The translations under genes and the position numbers were made by a program. Of a stretch of DNA of 64,000 bases, positions 9,081 through 20,376 are shown piece after piece. Positions within the stretch are counted from its first letter, which is position 1, and every line of letters starts with the position of its first letter. This stretch comes from RYN-230 sp036509255 (GTDB taxonomy: Bacteria; Actinomycetota; Actinomycetes; Streptosporangiales; Streptosporangiaceae): NCBI GenBank assembly GCA_036509255.1, contig DATCFY010000058.1, forward strand, positions 62,001 through 126,000, read 5' to 3'. Below the pieces are notes generated by a model, which did no database searches, was not told the origin of the DNA, and was given only the letters and a program-made list of their open reading frames with translations.

Positions 9081-9137
9081 ACCAGGGCCAGCCCGGGGCT
9101 GGCCAGCACGGGTGACCCCGCGCAGCGCGGCCCTGGT
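9081..9137 (-). terminator. nested hairpin downstream of fprA
   Basis: Outer arms ACCAGGGCC (9081-9089) and GGCCCTGGT (9129-9137) are exact complements. Inside them is a second perfect hairpin, GGCCAGCC (9086-9093) with GGCTGGCC (9097-9104). The outer right arm touches the fprA stop codon. There is no U-tract. The placement suggests a transcription-termination or mRNA-end structure for the fprA transcript. Confidence 0.45.
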
Positions 9138-10543
9138 CAGTCCGCAGAAGGGCGGCACAGCGCCTCGATGGCCCCCCGGTCACCGATCTTCACCCGCTCG
9201 CCGCGGCCCAGCGCACTGGCCAGCTCCGTCTCGGCGGCCTCGACCCGGAGCCAGTCGATGTAGGTCACCGGCCGCACCCCGCGCGCGGCCAGCACCTCCG
9301 TGAACGGCCGCCGGGCGGGCTGGTCCGCGGGCGCCCCGCCCGCCCCGGGAGCACGGGCGCCCAGGTCAGCGAGCAGGGACCGGACGGTCCCGGCCGCGTC
9401 AGACTTGTTCGTGCCCACCACCCCGGTAGGGCCGCGCTTGAGCCAGCCCGCGACATACTCCCCCGGCAGCGGCGAGCCATCCGGACCCAGGACCCGCCCC
9501 TCGGCGTTGGGTACCGTGGCGGTGTTCTCGTCGAAGGGCACCCCGGCCAGCGGCACGCTCTGGTAGCCGACGCTGCGGAACACCATCTGCGCCGGGATCG
9601 TCTCGTACTCGCCGGTCCCGGTGAAGCGGCCCTGCTCGTCCAGCCGGGTGCGCTCCACGGTCAGCCCGGATACCCGCTCCGTGCCCGCGACCTCGACCGG
9701 GCGGAGCCAGAATCGGATCGCCAGCCTGCGTCCGGCGCCCGCGGCGGGACGCGCGGCCCAGTCCCGCAGCACGGCGAGGTTGCCGCGGACCCGGCGGTCG
9801 CTGTCCGCGAGCTGGGCGCTCTGCCCAGTCGGGTCGAACGCATCCAGGTCCAGCTCGTCTGGCCGCACCTCGATATCCACGTCAGCCAGCTCGCCCAGCT
9901 CACGGAGTTCCTTGGTGGTGAACTTTGCCTGGGCGGGCCCGCGGCGGCCAATCATGTGCACCTCGCGGACCTTGCTATCGGTGAGGGCCTCCAGGACCGA
10001 CTGGGGGATATCCGTGGGGTGCAGCGCGGCCGGGTCCTTGACCAGGATGCGGGCGACGTCCACAGCCACGTTGCCGACCCCGACGACGGCCACGGACTCT
10101 GCGTCCAGGGTGAACGCCTCAGCCGAGGAGTCTGGATGGCCGCAGTACCAGTTGACGAAGTCGGTGGCCGCATAGCTGCCGGGCAGGTCCTCCCCGGGGA
10201 TGCCCATCCGCCGGTCCCGCATGGCCCCCGTCGCGTAGACGACCGCGTCGTAGCTGGCCAGCAGGTCTTCCCGGGTGACGTCGTCACCGAGGTGCACGCC
10301 ACCGAGGAACCGCACATCCGGGTGCTCCAGCACGCCACGGAGGTAGCCGGCGATCGACCGGATGGACGGGTGGTCCGGCGCGACGCCGTAGCGGACCAGG
10401 CCATAGGGCGTGGGCAGCCGGTCCAGCACGTCCACCCGCACGGTCCCCGGCGGGGCGAGCGCGGCGGTCTGCTTGATGAGCGCCTCAGCCGTGTAAATGC
10501 CGGCCGGGCCAGAGCCCACCACGGCGACCTCGAGTGTCGTCAC
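9137..10543 (-). CDS. fprA: FAD-dependent NADPH:ferredoxin reductase, FprA/adrenodoxin-reductase type
   Basis: Two-dinucleotide-binding flavoprotein passing electrons from NADPH to ferredoxins. The N-terminal VAVVGSGPAGIYTAE is the FAD Rossmann motif. DRLPTPYGLVRYGVAPDHP is the characteristic adrenodoxin-reductase segment, and VAVVGVGNVAVDVARIL is the NADPH site. The C-terminal GWLKRGPTGVVGTNKSDA segment is also diagnostic. Length (468) agrees with mycobacterial FprA. It lies 63 bp downstream of dxs in the same direction; DXS-pathway IspG and IspH need reduced ferredoxin, so a functional link is plausible but inferred. Confidence 0.93.
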   Translation of the reverse strand: MTTLEVAVVGSGPAGIYTAEALIKQTAALAPPGTVRVDVLDRLPTPYGLVRYGVAPDHPSIRSIAGYLRGVLEHPDVRFLGGVHLGDDVTREDLLASYDAVVYATGAMRDRRMGIPGEDLPGSYAATDFVNWYCGHPDSSAEAFTLDAESVAVVGVGNVAVDVARILVKDPAALHPTDIPQSVLEALTDSKVREVHMIGRRGPAQAKFTTKELRELGELADVDIEVRPDELDLDAFDPTGQSAQLADSDRRVRGNLAVLRDWAARPAAGAGRRLAIRFWLRPVEVAGTERVSGLTVERTRLDEQGRFTGTGEYETIPAQMVFRSVGYQSVPLAGVPFDENTATVPNAEGRVLGPDGSPLPGEYVAGWLKRGPTGVVGTNKSDAAGTVRSLLADLGARAPGAGGAPADQPARRPFTEVLAARGVRPVTYIDWLRVEAAETELASALGRGERVKIGDRGAIEALCRPSAD

Positions 10544-10567
10544 GGACGCAACCCCACCGTTCTCCTC

Positions 10568-10588
10568 CTCCAGGATGCTCTCCTGGAG
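10568..10588 (-). terminator. hairpin between dxs and fprA
   Basis: CTCCAGGA (10568-10575) and TCCTGGAG (10581-10588) are perfect complements around a 5-base loop. A second GC-rich self-complementary pair (CCCCGGGG-type) overlaps the dxs stop at about 10597-10619. Neither is followed by a U-tract on the minus strand. It may end the dxs message or process the dxs-fprA transcript. Confidence 0.4.
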
Positions 10589-10606
10589 TCTCCTCCCCCC
10601 GGGGCC

Positions 10607-12514
10607 TTATCCCCGGGGGTTTTCCGCCAGCACCGGGTCCAGCTGCGCCACGGCCTCGGTGATCTGCCGGGCCAGGTGCTGCGGGACCAGGCCGACCTCC
10701 TCGAGGATCTCGTCCCGCGAGCCGTGCGCCAGGAACCGCTGGGGCAGGCCGAAGGTCCGGGCCGGAGTGGTCACCCCGGCGTCCCGGAGAAGCCGGCACA
10801 CGGCGTCGCCGAACCCGCCGGTGACGCCGTTGTCCTCGACCGTCACCACCAGGCGGGCCTGCCGGGCCTCATCGACGAGGGCCGGATCGACCGGCTTGAC
10901 CCAGCGCGGGTCGACCACGGTCACCCCGATGCCCTGATCGGCCAGCCGGTCCGCGGCGACGAGGCAGGTCAGCGCCATCGGGCCGGCCCCGGCCAGGAGC
11001 ACGTCAGGGGACGCTCCGCCGTCCGGCCGGCGGAGCACGTCCATGCCGCCCAGCTGCCCGATCGCGTCCACCTCGCTGCCGACGCTGCCCTTGGGGAAGC
11101 GGACCACGGTGGGCCCGTCGCTGATCGCCACCGCCTCGTTCAGCAGCTCGGCGATCCGGGTCGCGTCCCGCGGGGCCGCGATGCGCAGACCCGGGACGAC
11201 CTGCAGGATCGAGCCGTCCCACATCCCGTTGTGGCTGGCCCCGTCCGGGCCGGTCACCCCGGCCCGGTCCAGCACGAACGTGACGGGCAGCCTGTGCAAG
11301 GCCACGTCCATCAGCAGCTGGTCGAAGGCCCGGTTGAGGAATGTGGCATAGATCGCGACGACCGGGTGCAGGCCGCCCATGGCCAGCCCGGCCGCCATGG
11401 TCACGGCGTGCTGCTCGGCGATGCCCACGTCAAAGACCCGGTCCGGGTAGATCTTCGCGAAGGGGGCCAGCTGGGTTGGGTGCAGCATGGCCGCGGTGAT
11501 CGCCACCACATCGGGGCGCCCCCCGCCGACCGAGACGAGCGCGTCGCCGAACACCTCCGACCAGGTCCGCTTGGGCACACCCGGGGCCTGGCCGGCCGGG
11601 GCCGCCGCCGGCACCTGGTGCAGCCGGTCCTCCTCGTTGTCCTCGGCGAGCTGGTACCCGAAGCCTTTCCGGGTGATCGCGTGCACGATCACCGGGCCGC
11701 CGAAGTCGCGGGCCCGGCGCAGTGCTGCCTCCATGGCCTGCTCGTCGTGGCCATCGATGGGGCCCAGGTACTTCAGGCCAAGGTCCTCGAACAGGACCTG
11801 GGGCTGCAGAACGTCCTTGAGGCCCTTCTTCATCCCGTGCAGCGTGCCGTAGATCGGCGGCCCGACGACGGGGGTCCGGGTCAGCGTGGTCTTGATATAG
11901 TCCAGCACGTTCTCGTAGCGCTGGTTGATCCGCACCGTGGCCAGGTGATGGGCTAGCCCGCCGATGGTCGGCTGGTAGGACCGGCCGTTGTCGTTGACCA
12001 CGATGACCAGCCTGCTCTCCCTGGCCACCGCGATGTTGTTCAGCGCCTCCCAGGCCATGCCGCCGGTCAGCGCGCCGTCGCCGATGACCGCGACCACGGT
12101 CCGGTCGGTCTCACCGCGCAGCCGGTACGCCTTGGCCAGCCCATCGGCGTAGGACAGGCTGGTGGACGCGTGGGAGTTCTCCACCACGTCATGCTCGGAC
12201 TCGGCGCGAGAGGGGTAGCCGGACAGCCCGCCGCGCTGGCGCAGCGTGCCGAACTCGGGAACCCGGCCGGTCAGGAGCTTGTGCACGTACGACTGATGGC
12301 CGGTGTCGAACACGATCTTGTCCACCGGCGAGTCGAACACCCGGTGCATGGCGATGGTCAGCTCGACCACCCCGAGGTTGGGCCCGAGGTGACCGCTCGT
12401 CCGCGAGACCGTCTCTATCAGCAGGTCACGGATCTCGCTGGCCAGGACGGGCAGCTGGTCGGGATCCAGCTGCTTGAGGTCTCGCGGGCCGGAGATGGAT
12501 TCCAGCAGGGTCAC
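10607..12514 (-). CDS. dxs: 1-deoxy-D-xylulose-5-phosphate synthase
   Basis: Thiamine-diphosphate enzyme that condenses pyruvate with glyceraldehyde 3-phosphate, the first step of the MEP isoprenoid pathway. Motifs: HLGPNLGVVELTIAMH near the N-terminus, the ThDP site GDGALTGGMAWEALNN, and the transketolase-type GIAEQHAVTMAAGLA with catalytic Glu. The open frame starts at 12667, but similarity begins at the GTG at 12514 (VTLLESISGPRDLK). That GTG is preceded by GAGGGAG about ten bases upstream, giving the normal 635 residues. Confidence 0.95.
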   Translation of the reverse strand: MTLLESISGPRDLKQLDPDQLPVLASEIRDLLIETVSRTSGHLGPNLGVVELTIAMHRVFDSPVDKIVFDTGHQSYVHKLLTGRVPEFGTLRQRGGLSGYPSRAESEHDVVENSHASTSLSYADGLAKAYRLRGETDRTVVAVIGDGALTGGMAWEALNNIAVARESRLVIVVNDNGRSYQPTIGGLAHHLATVRINQRYENVLDYIKTTLTRTPVVGPPIYGTLHGMKKGLKDVLQPQVLFEDLGLKYLGPIDGHDEQAMEAALRRARDFGGPVIVHAITRKGFGYQLAEDNEEDRLHQVPAAAPAGQAPGVPKRTWSEVFGDALVSVGGGRPDVVAITAAMLHPTQLAPFAKIYPDRVFDVGIAEQHAVTMAAGLAMGGLHPVVAIYATFLNRAFDQLLMDVALHRLPVTFVLDRAGVTGPDGASHNGMWDGSILQVVPGLRIAAPRDATRIAELLNEAVAISDGPTVVRFPKGSVGSEVDAIGQLGGMDVLRRPDGGASPDVLLAGAGPMALTCLVAADRLADQGIGVTVVDPRWVKPVDPALVDEARQARLVVTVEDNGVTGGFGDAVCRLLRDAGVTTPARTFGLPQRFLAHGSRDEILEEVGLVPQHLARQITEAVAQLDPVLAENPRG

Positions 12515-12778
12515 CTGGGCTGCTCCCTCATGTGAGAAGCGCGGATCTGTGGCGAGTCTATTTCGCCGGGCTCGTGCCGGGCACGGAAGGCTCGCCTTCC
12601 CGGCCCGGAGACCGTCTCCTGCCGTTTGCCCGGGGCTGGCCGCCGGGACATCGTGGCCGGCCAGCATGTCCGGGCATTACCGGCATCTGCGGCACATTAC
12701 CCACATCCGCGCCACGACGCTCCCCCAGGGGATGAACAATGATCCGATCATGGCCCGCAGTTCTGGCCCGCTGCAGGG
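12515..12778. other. non-coding stretch upstream of dxs
   Basis: Together with the hairpin at 12779-12820 this makes a gap of 313 bp between dxs and xylA. The dxs side must hold its promoter. An A/T-richer patch near 12730-12750 (GAACAATGATCCGATCATGG) contains the short inverted repeat GATC-CGATC, but I see no convincing -35/-10 pair and no coding frame. Confidence 0.4.
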
Positions 12779-12820
12779 CGGCGGGCTGGCCAGGACAGCA
12801 CGCCCCTGGCCAGCCCGCCG
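12779..12820 (-). terminator. 16-bp perfect hairpin after xylA
   Basis: Arms 12779-12794 and 12805-12820 are perfect complements (core GCGGGCTGGCCAGG) around a 10-base loop. The hairpin begins eight bases beyond the xylA stop, so it very probably ends the xylBA transcript. No U-run follows, as is usual for actinobacterial hairpin terminators. Confidence 0.7.
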
Positions 12821-12827
12821 GGACCGG

Positions 12828-13991
12828 CTACCGGATGCCGTAGAGGTGCTCGAGGGCGAGCTGGTCGAGGTGCTCATAGCCCAGGCCGCGGGCGGCGAGG
12901 GCGTCGATGTCGGGGGTGTAGCCGGCCACGTCACGCCAGGTTTCCCCCTCCGCCATGGTCGGCACCGCCAGGTTCTCCACCCCCGACGCGGCCAGCGCCG
13001 CCCTGACCTCCGGATCGGCCCGGAACGCGGTCACCTTGTCGCGCAAGATCAGGTAGTTGCGCATGCACGCCGCCGCGGACACCCACACGCCCTCGTCGTT
13101 CTCGGTCCGCGGCGGCTTGTAGTCGAAATGCACCGGCCCGTCGTAGCCGCCGGACACCAGCGCGTCCACCACCCAGAACGCGCCCCGGGCGTTCCCGTTC
13201 CCGAACCGCAGGTCCTGGTCATACCGCGGCCCGTTCTGCCCGTTCAGGTCGATGTGGAACAGCTTCCCGTGCCACAGCGCCTGGCTGATGCCGTGCGCAT
13301 AGTTCAGCGACGCCATCTCCTCGTGCCCGACCTCCGGGTTGATGCCCACCATCTCGGCGTGCTCCAGCTCGTTGATGAAGGCCAGCGCGTGCCCGGCGGT
13401 GGGCAGCAGGATGTCACCCCGCGGCTCGTTCGGCTTTGGCTCGATCGCGAACCGCAGGTCGTGCCCCTGCTCGAGCACGTACCCCGCCAGCAGGTCCAGG
13501 CCTTCCTTGTACCGCGACAGCGCGGCCCGGATGTCTTTCGCCGCACCGGACTCGGCGCCTTCCCGCCCGCCCCAGAACACGTACGTCTTCGCCCCCAGCT
13601 CCGCGGCCAGGTCCAGGTTGCGCATCGTCTTGGCCAGCGCGAACCGGCGGATGTCCCGGTCAGCGGCGGTGAACGCGCCATCCTTGAAGATCGGGTGGCC
13701 GAACAGGTTGGTCGTGGCCGTGGTCACCACCACGCCGGTGTCGTCGAGGGCGCGGCGGAAATCTGCGATCTTCTGGTCCCGTTCCGCGTCCGACGCCTCG
13801 AACGGGAACACGTCGTTGTCGTGAAAATTCACCCCGTACGCGCCCAGCTCGGCGAGCTTGCGCACCGCCCGGTCCGCGGCCATCGGCGGGCGGACCGCCC
13901 CGCCGAACACGTCCACCCCCTGCCAGCCCACCGTCCAGATACCAAACGAGAACTTGTCCTCGGGAGTCGGCACGTACGCGTCTGCAGTCAC
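12828..13991 (-). CDS. xylA: xylose isomerase
   Basis: Interconverts D-xylose and D-xylulose in a TIM barrel with two divalent metals. FSFGIWTVGWQG at the start, GVNFHDNDVFPF (catalytic His) and FHIDLNGQNGPRYDQDLRFG (metal-binding Asp cluster) mark the short actinobacterial class I enzyme. The frame opens at 14057, but the GTG at 13991 is preceded by GGAAAGGA and yields 387 residues, matching Streptomyces enzymes. Gene order xylB-xylA on one strand with a 93-bp gap indicates a xylose operon. No XylR/ROK repressor or xylose transporter is in the window. Confidence 0.95.
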   Translation of the reverse strand: MTADAYVPTPEDKFSFGIWTVGWQGVDVFGGAVRPPMAADRAVRKLAELGAYGVNFHDNDVFPFEASDAERDQKIADFRRALDDTGVVVTTATTNLFGHPIFKDGAFTAADRDIRRFALAKTMRNLDLAAELGAKTYVFWGGREGAESGAAKDIRAALSRYKEGLDLLAGYVLEQGHDLRFAIEPKPNEPRGDILLPTAGHALAFINELEHAEMVGINPEVGHEEMASLNYAHGISQALWHGKLFHIDLNGQNGPRYDQDLRFGNGNARGAFWVVDALVSGGYDGPVHFDYKPPRTENDEGVWVSAAACMRNYLILRDKVTAFRADPEVRAALAASGVENLAVPTMAEGETWRDVAGYTPDIDALAARGLGYEHLDQLALEHLYGIR

Positions 13992-14084
13992 CAGCCAGTC
14001 CTTTCCATAGCAGGCCCCTTCGCCGGAGCCCGTCCAGCATGAGCTCTTCCAGTACATGAGCTCTTCCAGTATCAGCCTGGGCGA

Positions 14085-15524
14085 TCACCCATCCCAGACC
14101 GGCGTGTCCCAGCCTGCGGTATCCCAGTCCGCCGTGGCCTGGCGGAGCCAGGCGAGCCGCTGGCGGACCACCGGCTCGGCCGCCCCGGTGTATTCCTCCG
14201 GCGAGTGGCGCGGCCATCCGGGTGGCCCGGGCGTGCCCGCCAGGGCCCACGCGGCCTGCCTGGCTGCGCCGAGCGCGACGTACTCTTCCGGCGCCGGCAC
14301 CAGGACGGGCACGCCGAGGATGCCCGGGGCCAGGCGGCGCGCCGCCTCGGACCGGGCGCCCCCGCCGATCAGCAGCACCCGTTCGCGGGACGCGCCCTGC
14401 GCCGCGATCAGGTCGGCGGCCTCGGCCAGGGTGCCGAGCACGGCCTCGATCGCGGCCCGGGCGAGGTTGGCTCCGGTCGCGTTCCGCGTGGTCAGGCCCC
14501 GGAGCACGCCGGTGGCGTCGGGCCGGTTCGGGGACCGCTCGCCGTCGAGGTAGGGCAGCAGTGCGATGCCGCCCGCGCCCGGTTCGGCGGTCAGCGCCCG
14601 GGCCGACAGCCCGTCCAGGTCGGTGCCGATCAGGGCGGCGACCGTGGACAGCACCAGGCCCGCGTTGACGGTGGCGATCAGCGGCAGGAACCGGCCGGTG
14701 GCGTCGGCGAACCCGGCGACCATGCCCGACTCATCCGCTGCGGCCCGCTCGGTGACCGCGTAGGCGGTCCCCGAGGTGCCGATCGAGATGACCATCTCAC
14801 CGGGTTCCAGGCTGAGCCCGAGGGCAGCGCCCATGTTGTCGCCTGTTCCGGGGGCCAGGATGGCCCCGCCGGCGGTCTCGCCGACGACCTCGTTGGGCTG
14901 GGCGATCCGGGGCAGTCCGGGCTGGTGGCCGAGCGCCGCCGCGGCGACCTCGGGCAGCCACCGGCTCTCCGCGGGCGAGAAGTAGCCGGTCCCGGAGGCG
15001 TCGCCGCGGTCGGTGACCGGCTCGGCCGCGCCTGCGCCAGCCCGGCCCGGCCCCTGCGTAGCGAGCCGCCAGGTCAGCCAGTCATGCGGCAGCATCACGC
15101 GGGCGACCCGGGCCGCGTGGTCCGGCTCGTGCTCGGCCAGCCAGCGCAGCTTGGTGACGGTGAACGAGGCGCTGGGCACGCTCCCGGTCTGCTCCGCCCA
15201 CCAGGCCGGGCCGCCCAGCTCGGCGATGAGCTCCCGGGCCGCCTGCGCGGAGCGCAGGTCGTTCCACAGCAGGGCGGCCCTGATGACCTCGCCCGCCTCG
15301 TCGACGACGACCATGCCGTGCTGCTGGGCCGCTACCCCGATCGCGCCGGCCCGGCCAAGCAGGCCCTGCCCGGCCTGCTCCAGGGCGGACCACCAGGCGG
15401 CCGGGTCGCATTCGGTGCCCGGCGGGTGCGGGGCACTGCCCCGGCCGACGATCGTGCCGTCCTCGGCCTGGCACAGCAGGACCTTAGTCGACTGCGTGGA
15501 CGAATCCACCCCAGCCACGAGCAT
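14085..15524 (-). CDS. xylB: xylulokinase
   Basis: Phosphorylates D-xylulose to xylulose 5-phosphate, feeding the pentose-phosphate pathway. FGGY-kinase features: VAGVDSSTQSTKVLLCQ (ATP/metal site), IGVAAQQHGMVVVDEAG, CDPAAWWSAL, and the FGGY C-terminal glycine-rich RVLLIGGGARSEAARRLAPG. Length (479) is normal. First gene of the xylBA operon; the 220 bp upstream contain an AT-rich promoter/operator-like patch shared with the divergent small membrane gene. Confidence 0.93.
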   Translation of the reverse strand: MLVAGVDSSTQSTKVLLCQAEDGTIVGRGSAPHPPGTECDPAAWWSALEQAGQGLLGRAGAIGVAAQQHGMVVVDEAGEVIRAALLWNDLRSAQAARELIAELGGPAWWAEQTGSVPSASFTVTKLRWLAEHEPDHAARVARVMLPHDWLTWRLATQGPGRAGAGAAEPVTDRGDASGTGYFSPAESRWLPEVAAAALGHQPGLPRIAQPNEVVGETAGGAILAPGTGDNMGAALGLSLEPGEMVISIGTSGTAYAVTERAAADESGMVAGFADATGRFLPLIATVNAGLVLSTVAALIGTDLDGLSARALTAEPGAGGIALLPYLDGERSPNRPDATGVLRGLTTRNATGANLARAAIEAVLGTLAEAADLIAAQGASRERVLLIGGGARSEAARRLAPGILGVPVLVPAPEEYVALGAARQAAWALAGTPGPPGWPRHSPEEYTGAAEPVVRQRLAWLRQATADWDTAGWDTPVWDG

Positions 15525-15648
15525 CGCTCACCCCTTCGCTATGACGGAATGAACCTACTCCCGCAGGCCCCGCTGGCAGCCCCGGGGCCAGCCGGCCCTG
15601 GGCCCAGTTCCGGGAGCGGCCGGGCAACGTCCCGGACTCTGAGCCTAA

Positions 15649-15677
15649 TTGCTACTTATAGTAATCAATCGTATACT
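15649..15677 (+). promoter_or_regulatory. sigma70-like promoter with embedded palindrome
   Basis: TTGCTA (15649-15654) and TATACT (15672-15677) are 17 bp apart. The spacer contains the perfect palindrome TACT-TAT-AGTA (15653-15663). An inverted repeat GCACA-N7-TGTGC follows at 15684-15700. The promoter faces the small membrane-protein gene, and the palindromes could also serve divergent xylB. Confidence 0.5.
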
Positions 15678-15744
15678 CAGCGTGCACATATCTCGTGTGC
15701 AGGCGCCGCTGTCCGGCAGCGCTGTAGCTGTACCGGAGGCGCAA

Positions 15745-15978
15745 ATGACACCGTTGATCTGGCTGAGCTTGGGACTATGCGCGGTGTTCTTTCTCGCGAT
15801 CGCCGGTATCCCGCTCTGGTTCGTCTTCAGGCACAAGGAATGGGGATCTCACCACCACGACGGGACCTCCATCTCCGGGCCGTCCCCGCAGCGAGCTGAG
15901 GTCCCGGTCCCGGTCCCGGAGCCGGCGCAAGCCGTGCTGGCCGGGACAGGTGGGCGGTCCGTCCCCGACGGTGGCTGA
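15745..15978 (+). CDS. small single-pass membrane protein
   Basis: A 77-residue product: an N-terminal hydrophobic helix (about residues 3-25) starting MTPLIWLSLGLCAVFFLAI, then FRHKEWGSHHHDG and a Pro/Val-rich tail. The ATG at 15745 has GGAGG six bases upstream, better than the in-frame upstream codon at 15649. A well-spaced promoter lies 70 bp upstream. The HHH cluster could bind metal, but that is speculation. It could be a phage-like or stress-related small membrane protein; no family is recognised. Confidence 0.65.
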   Translation: MTPLIWLSLGLCAVFFLAIAGIPLWFVFRHKEWGSHHHDGTSISGPSPQRAEVPVPVPEPAQAVLAGTGGRSVPDGG

Positions 15979-16006
15979 GCGCCCCGCAGGGTGACAGCCC
16001 AGCAGA

Positions 16007-17281
16007 TCAGCCGACGCTCGGCAGGGTGACGGCCCGGGCGGCGGGCCAGCCGACGACGAGCTGCAGCCCGGTGATCACCAGCAGCACCACCACCGGGACG
16101 GTCCAGCCACCGAGTGCCGAGTGCAGGAAGCCGACCGCCAGCGGGCCGGTGGTGGCGACCAGGTACCCCACGCTCTGCGCGAATCCCGAGAGCGACGCGG
16201 CGGCCCGCGGATCAGGGGCCCGGGCCATGGTGAAGAAGATGGCGAGGCCGAGCGAGGCACCCTGGCCCAGGCCGAGCACCAGCACCCAGACCACGTCGCC
16301 GCCGAGCGGGGCGAACCAGGCCCCGGCCAGGCCGGCAGCGCTGGCGGCCACGGTGCCCGCGACCAGCGCCCGCTGGTTCCGGGCCCGGTGTGCGAAGACC
16401 GGGATCAGCAGCGAGCCGACCGCCCCGCCCACGCCCGTCAGGGCGAGCAGCGTACCGGCGGCGCCGGCGCTCACCCCCCGGTCCCGGAACATCGTCGGCA
16501 GGTAGGACAGCGCCGCGTAGAAGGTCAGGCTCTGCAACCCCATGAACGCGGTGACCTGCCAGGTCAGCGCGTACCTGGAGACCTTGAGCGGGGCAGTCGG
16601 ACGGACAGACCGTTCGTGGGGCTGCTGTGTTTCCGGGAGCTGCTGAGGCTGGACGGACGGGACGCGCGGCACCGTCCGGTACCTGCGCTGCGGCAGCCAG
16701 ACCACGGCCGCGGCGAGCGCGGGCAGCGCCCACACGGCCAGGGACAGCGGGACCGAGCCGCCGGACTCGTTATAGACAGGCACCGCGATCAGCGACGCGA
16801 GGATGGAGCCCGCGGACAGGCTGAGCAGGTAGAGCCCGATCAGCAGCCCGGCCCGCTCGGGCGCGCGCCGCTTGACCAGGCTGGGCAGCAGCACGTTCAG
16901 CAGCGCGATGGCCGCCGCGGCCAGCGCCGTGCCTGGGAACAGCAGCACGCCCGGTGCCACGCCCCGCAGCAGCAGGCCCGCGGCCAGCAGGACCACTGCG
17001 CCGCCCAGCACCCGTTCCTCGCCGAACCGGCGGCTCAGCGGGGCGGCCACCCCGGAGAACACGCCGAACGCAAGCACCGGGAGCGACGCCAGGACGGAGA
17101 TCGAGGCCGGCGGCAGGTGCAGCCGGCTGGACAGCTCCGGGAACAGCGGCGGCAGGCTGGTGATCGCGGCGCGCAGGTTGAACGCGATGGCGAGAACGCC
17201 CGCGACGAGCAGGACCCCGGTCCGGGTATAGCGGCCGGCCCGCGGCGGCGATGGCGCGGTGCGTGCGTCGGGATCGGGCAT
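16007..17281 (-). CDS. MFS transporter, CynX/NimT type
   Basis: Twelve hydrophobic segments over 424 residues. The N-terminal FNLRAAITSLPPLFPELSS segment is characteristic of the cyanate/nitroimidazole (CynX/NimT) subgroup of the major facilitator superfamily. A hydrophilic Gln/Pro/Arg-rich loop (about 200-230) separates the two six-helix halves. The substrate cannot be told from the sequence. Transcribed like acnA, about 100 bp downstream of it, with a likely terminator between them. Confidence 0.85.
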   Translation of the reverse strand: MPDPDARTAPSPPRAGRYTRTGVLLVAGVLAIAFNLRAAITSLPPLFPELSSRLHLPPASISVLASLPVLAFGVFSGVAAPLSRRFGEERVLGGAVVLLAAGLLLRGVAPGVLLFPGTALAAAAIALLNVLLPSLVKRRAPERAGLLIGLYLLSLSAGSILASLIAVPVYNESGGSVPLSLAVWALPALAAAVVWLPQRRYRTVPRVPSVQPQQLPETQQPHERSVRPTAPLKVSRYALTWQVTAFMGLQSLTFYAALSYLPTMFRDRGVSAGAAGTLLALTGVGGAVGSLLIPVFAHRARNQRALVAGTVAASAAGLAGAWFAPLGGDVVWVLVLGLGQGASLGLAIFFTMARAPDPRAAASLSGFAQSVGYLVATTGPLAVGFLHSALGGWTVPVVVLLVITGLQLVVGWPAARAVTLPSVG

Positions 17282-17332
17282 TTCCCGGACACGCTACCGC
17301 GAGAGTCATCCCGGGCCGGCGGGCGAGCCCAG

Positions 17333-17353
17333 GTGCCCGGGCCGCCCGGGCAC
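17333..17353 (-). terminator. palindromic hairpin after acnA
   Basis: GTGCCCGGGC (17333-17342) and GCCCGGGCAC (17344-17353) are perfect complements, 26 bases past the acnA stop. The very short centre means the outer 7-8 pairs would form the stem. Probable transcript end between acnA and the MFS gene. Confidence 0.5.
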
Positions 17354-17378
17354 CGGGGGCGCGCTCAGGGCTGCCCGC

Positions 17379-20138
<2,760 letters not shown>

Positions 20139-20165
20139 CAGGGTCCGCCTCCTGCACCAGTGAAG

Positions 20166-20182
20166 TATCTCGATATCAAGTT
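20166..20182. promoter_or_regulatory. acnA operator candidate, proximal copy
   Basis: TATCTCGATATCAAGTT is an imperfect palindrome centred on GATATC, 28 bp before the acnA ATG. It shares TATCTCGA-YR-TCAAG with a second copy 46 bp further upstream. Two identical spaced sites in an otherwise GC-rich region suggest a dimeric regulator; a TamR-like MarR/PecS protein is the best guess. Confidence 0.5.
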
Positions 20183-20211
20183 AAATGAGCGTGTCCACGC
20201 TAGAACGAGTT

Positions 20212-20228
20212 TATCTCGACGTCAAGGT
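20212..20228. promoter_or_regulatory. acnA operator candidate, distal copy
   Basis: TATCTCGACGTCAAGGT, the second copy of the acnA-upstream palindrome (15 of 17 positions the same as the proximal copy apart from the central dinucleotide and 3' end). It lies between acnA and the divergent cupin gene, so it could also affect the latter. Confidence 0.5.
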
Positions 20229-20376
20229 ATCGGGCGGGCGCGGGGACCGCCCCGGAAACCAGGACGTTCCGCGTCCCCGGCGTGAATCCCGGGCCTCGAC
20301 GACAACATTGCCATCACTTAGCCTTCTCGGCCGCCGATGCGCCCCGTCGCGGCCGGGAATCCGCAACTATGGGGTG

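Noticed and set aside
10597..10622. Rho-independent terminator with T-run on the plus strand
   Set aside because: The CCCCGGGG-type hairpin is followed by TTTT only on the plus strand, where no gene is transcribed toward it.
9956..11956. 666-residue plus-strand open frame
   Set aside because: Antisense to fprA and dxs; no domain, and its residue composition follows from the complementary codons of those genes.
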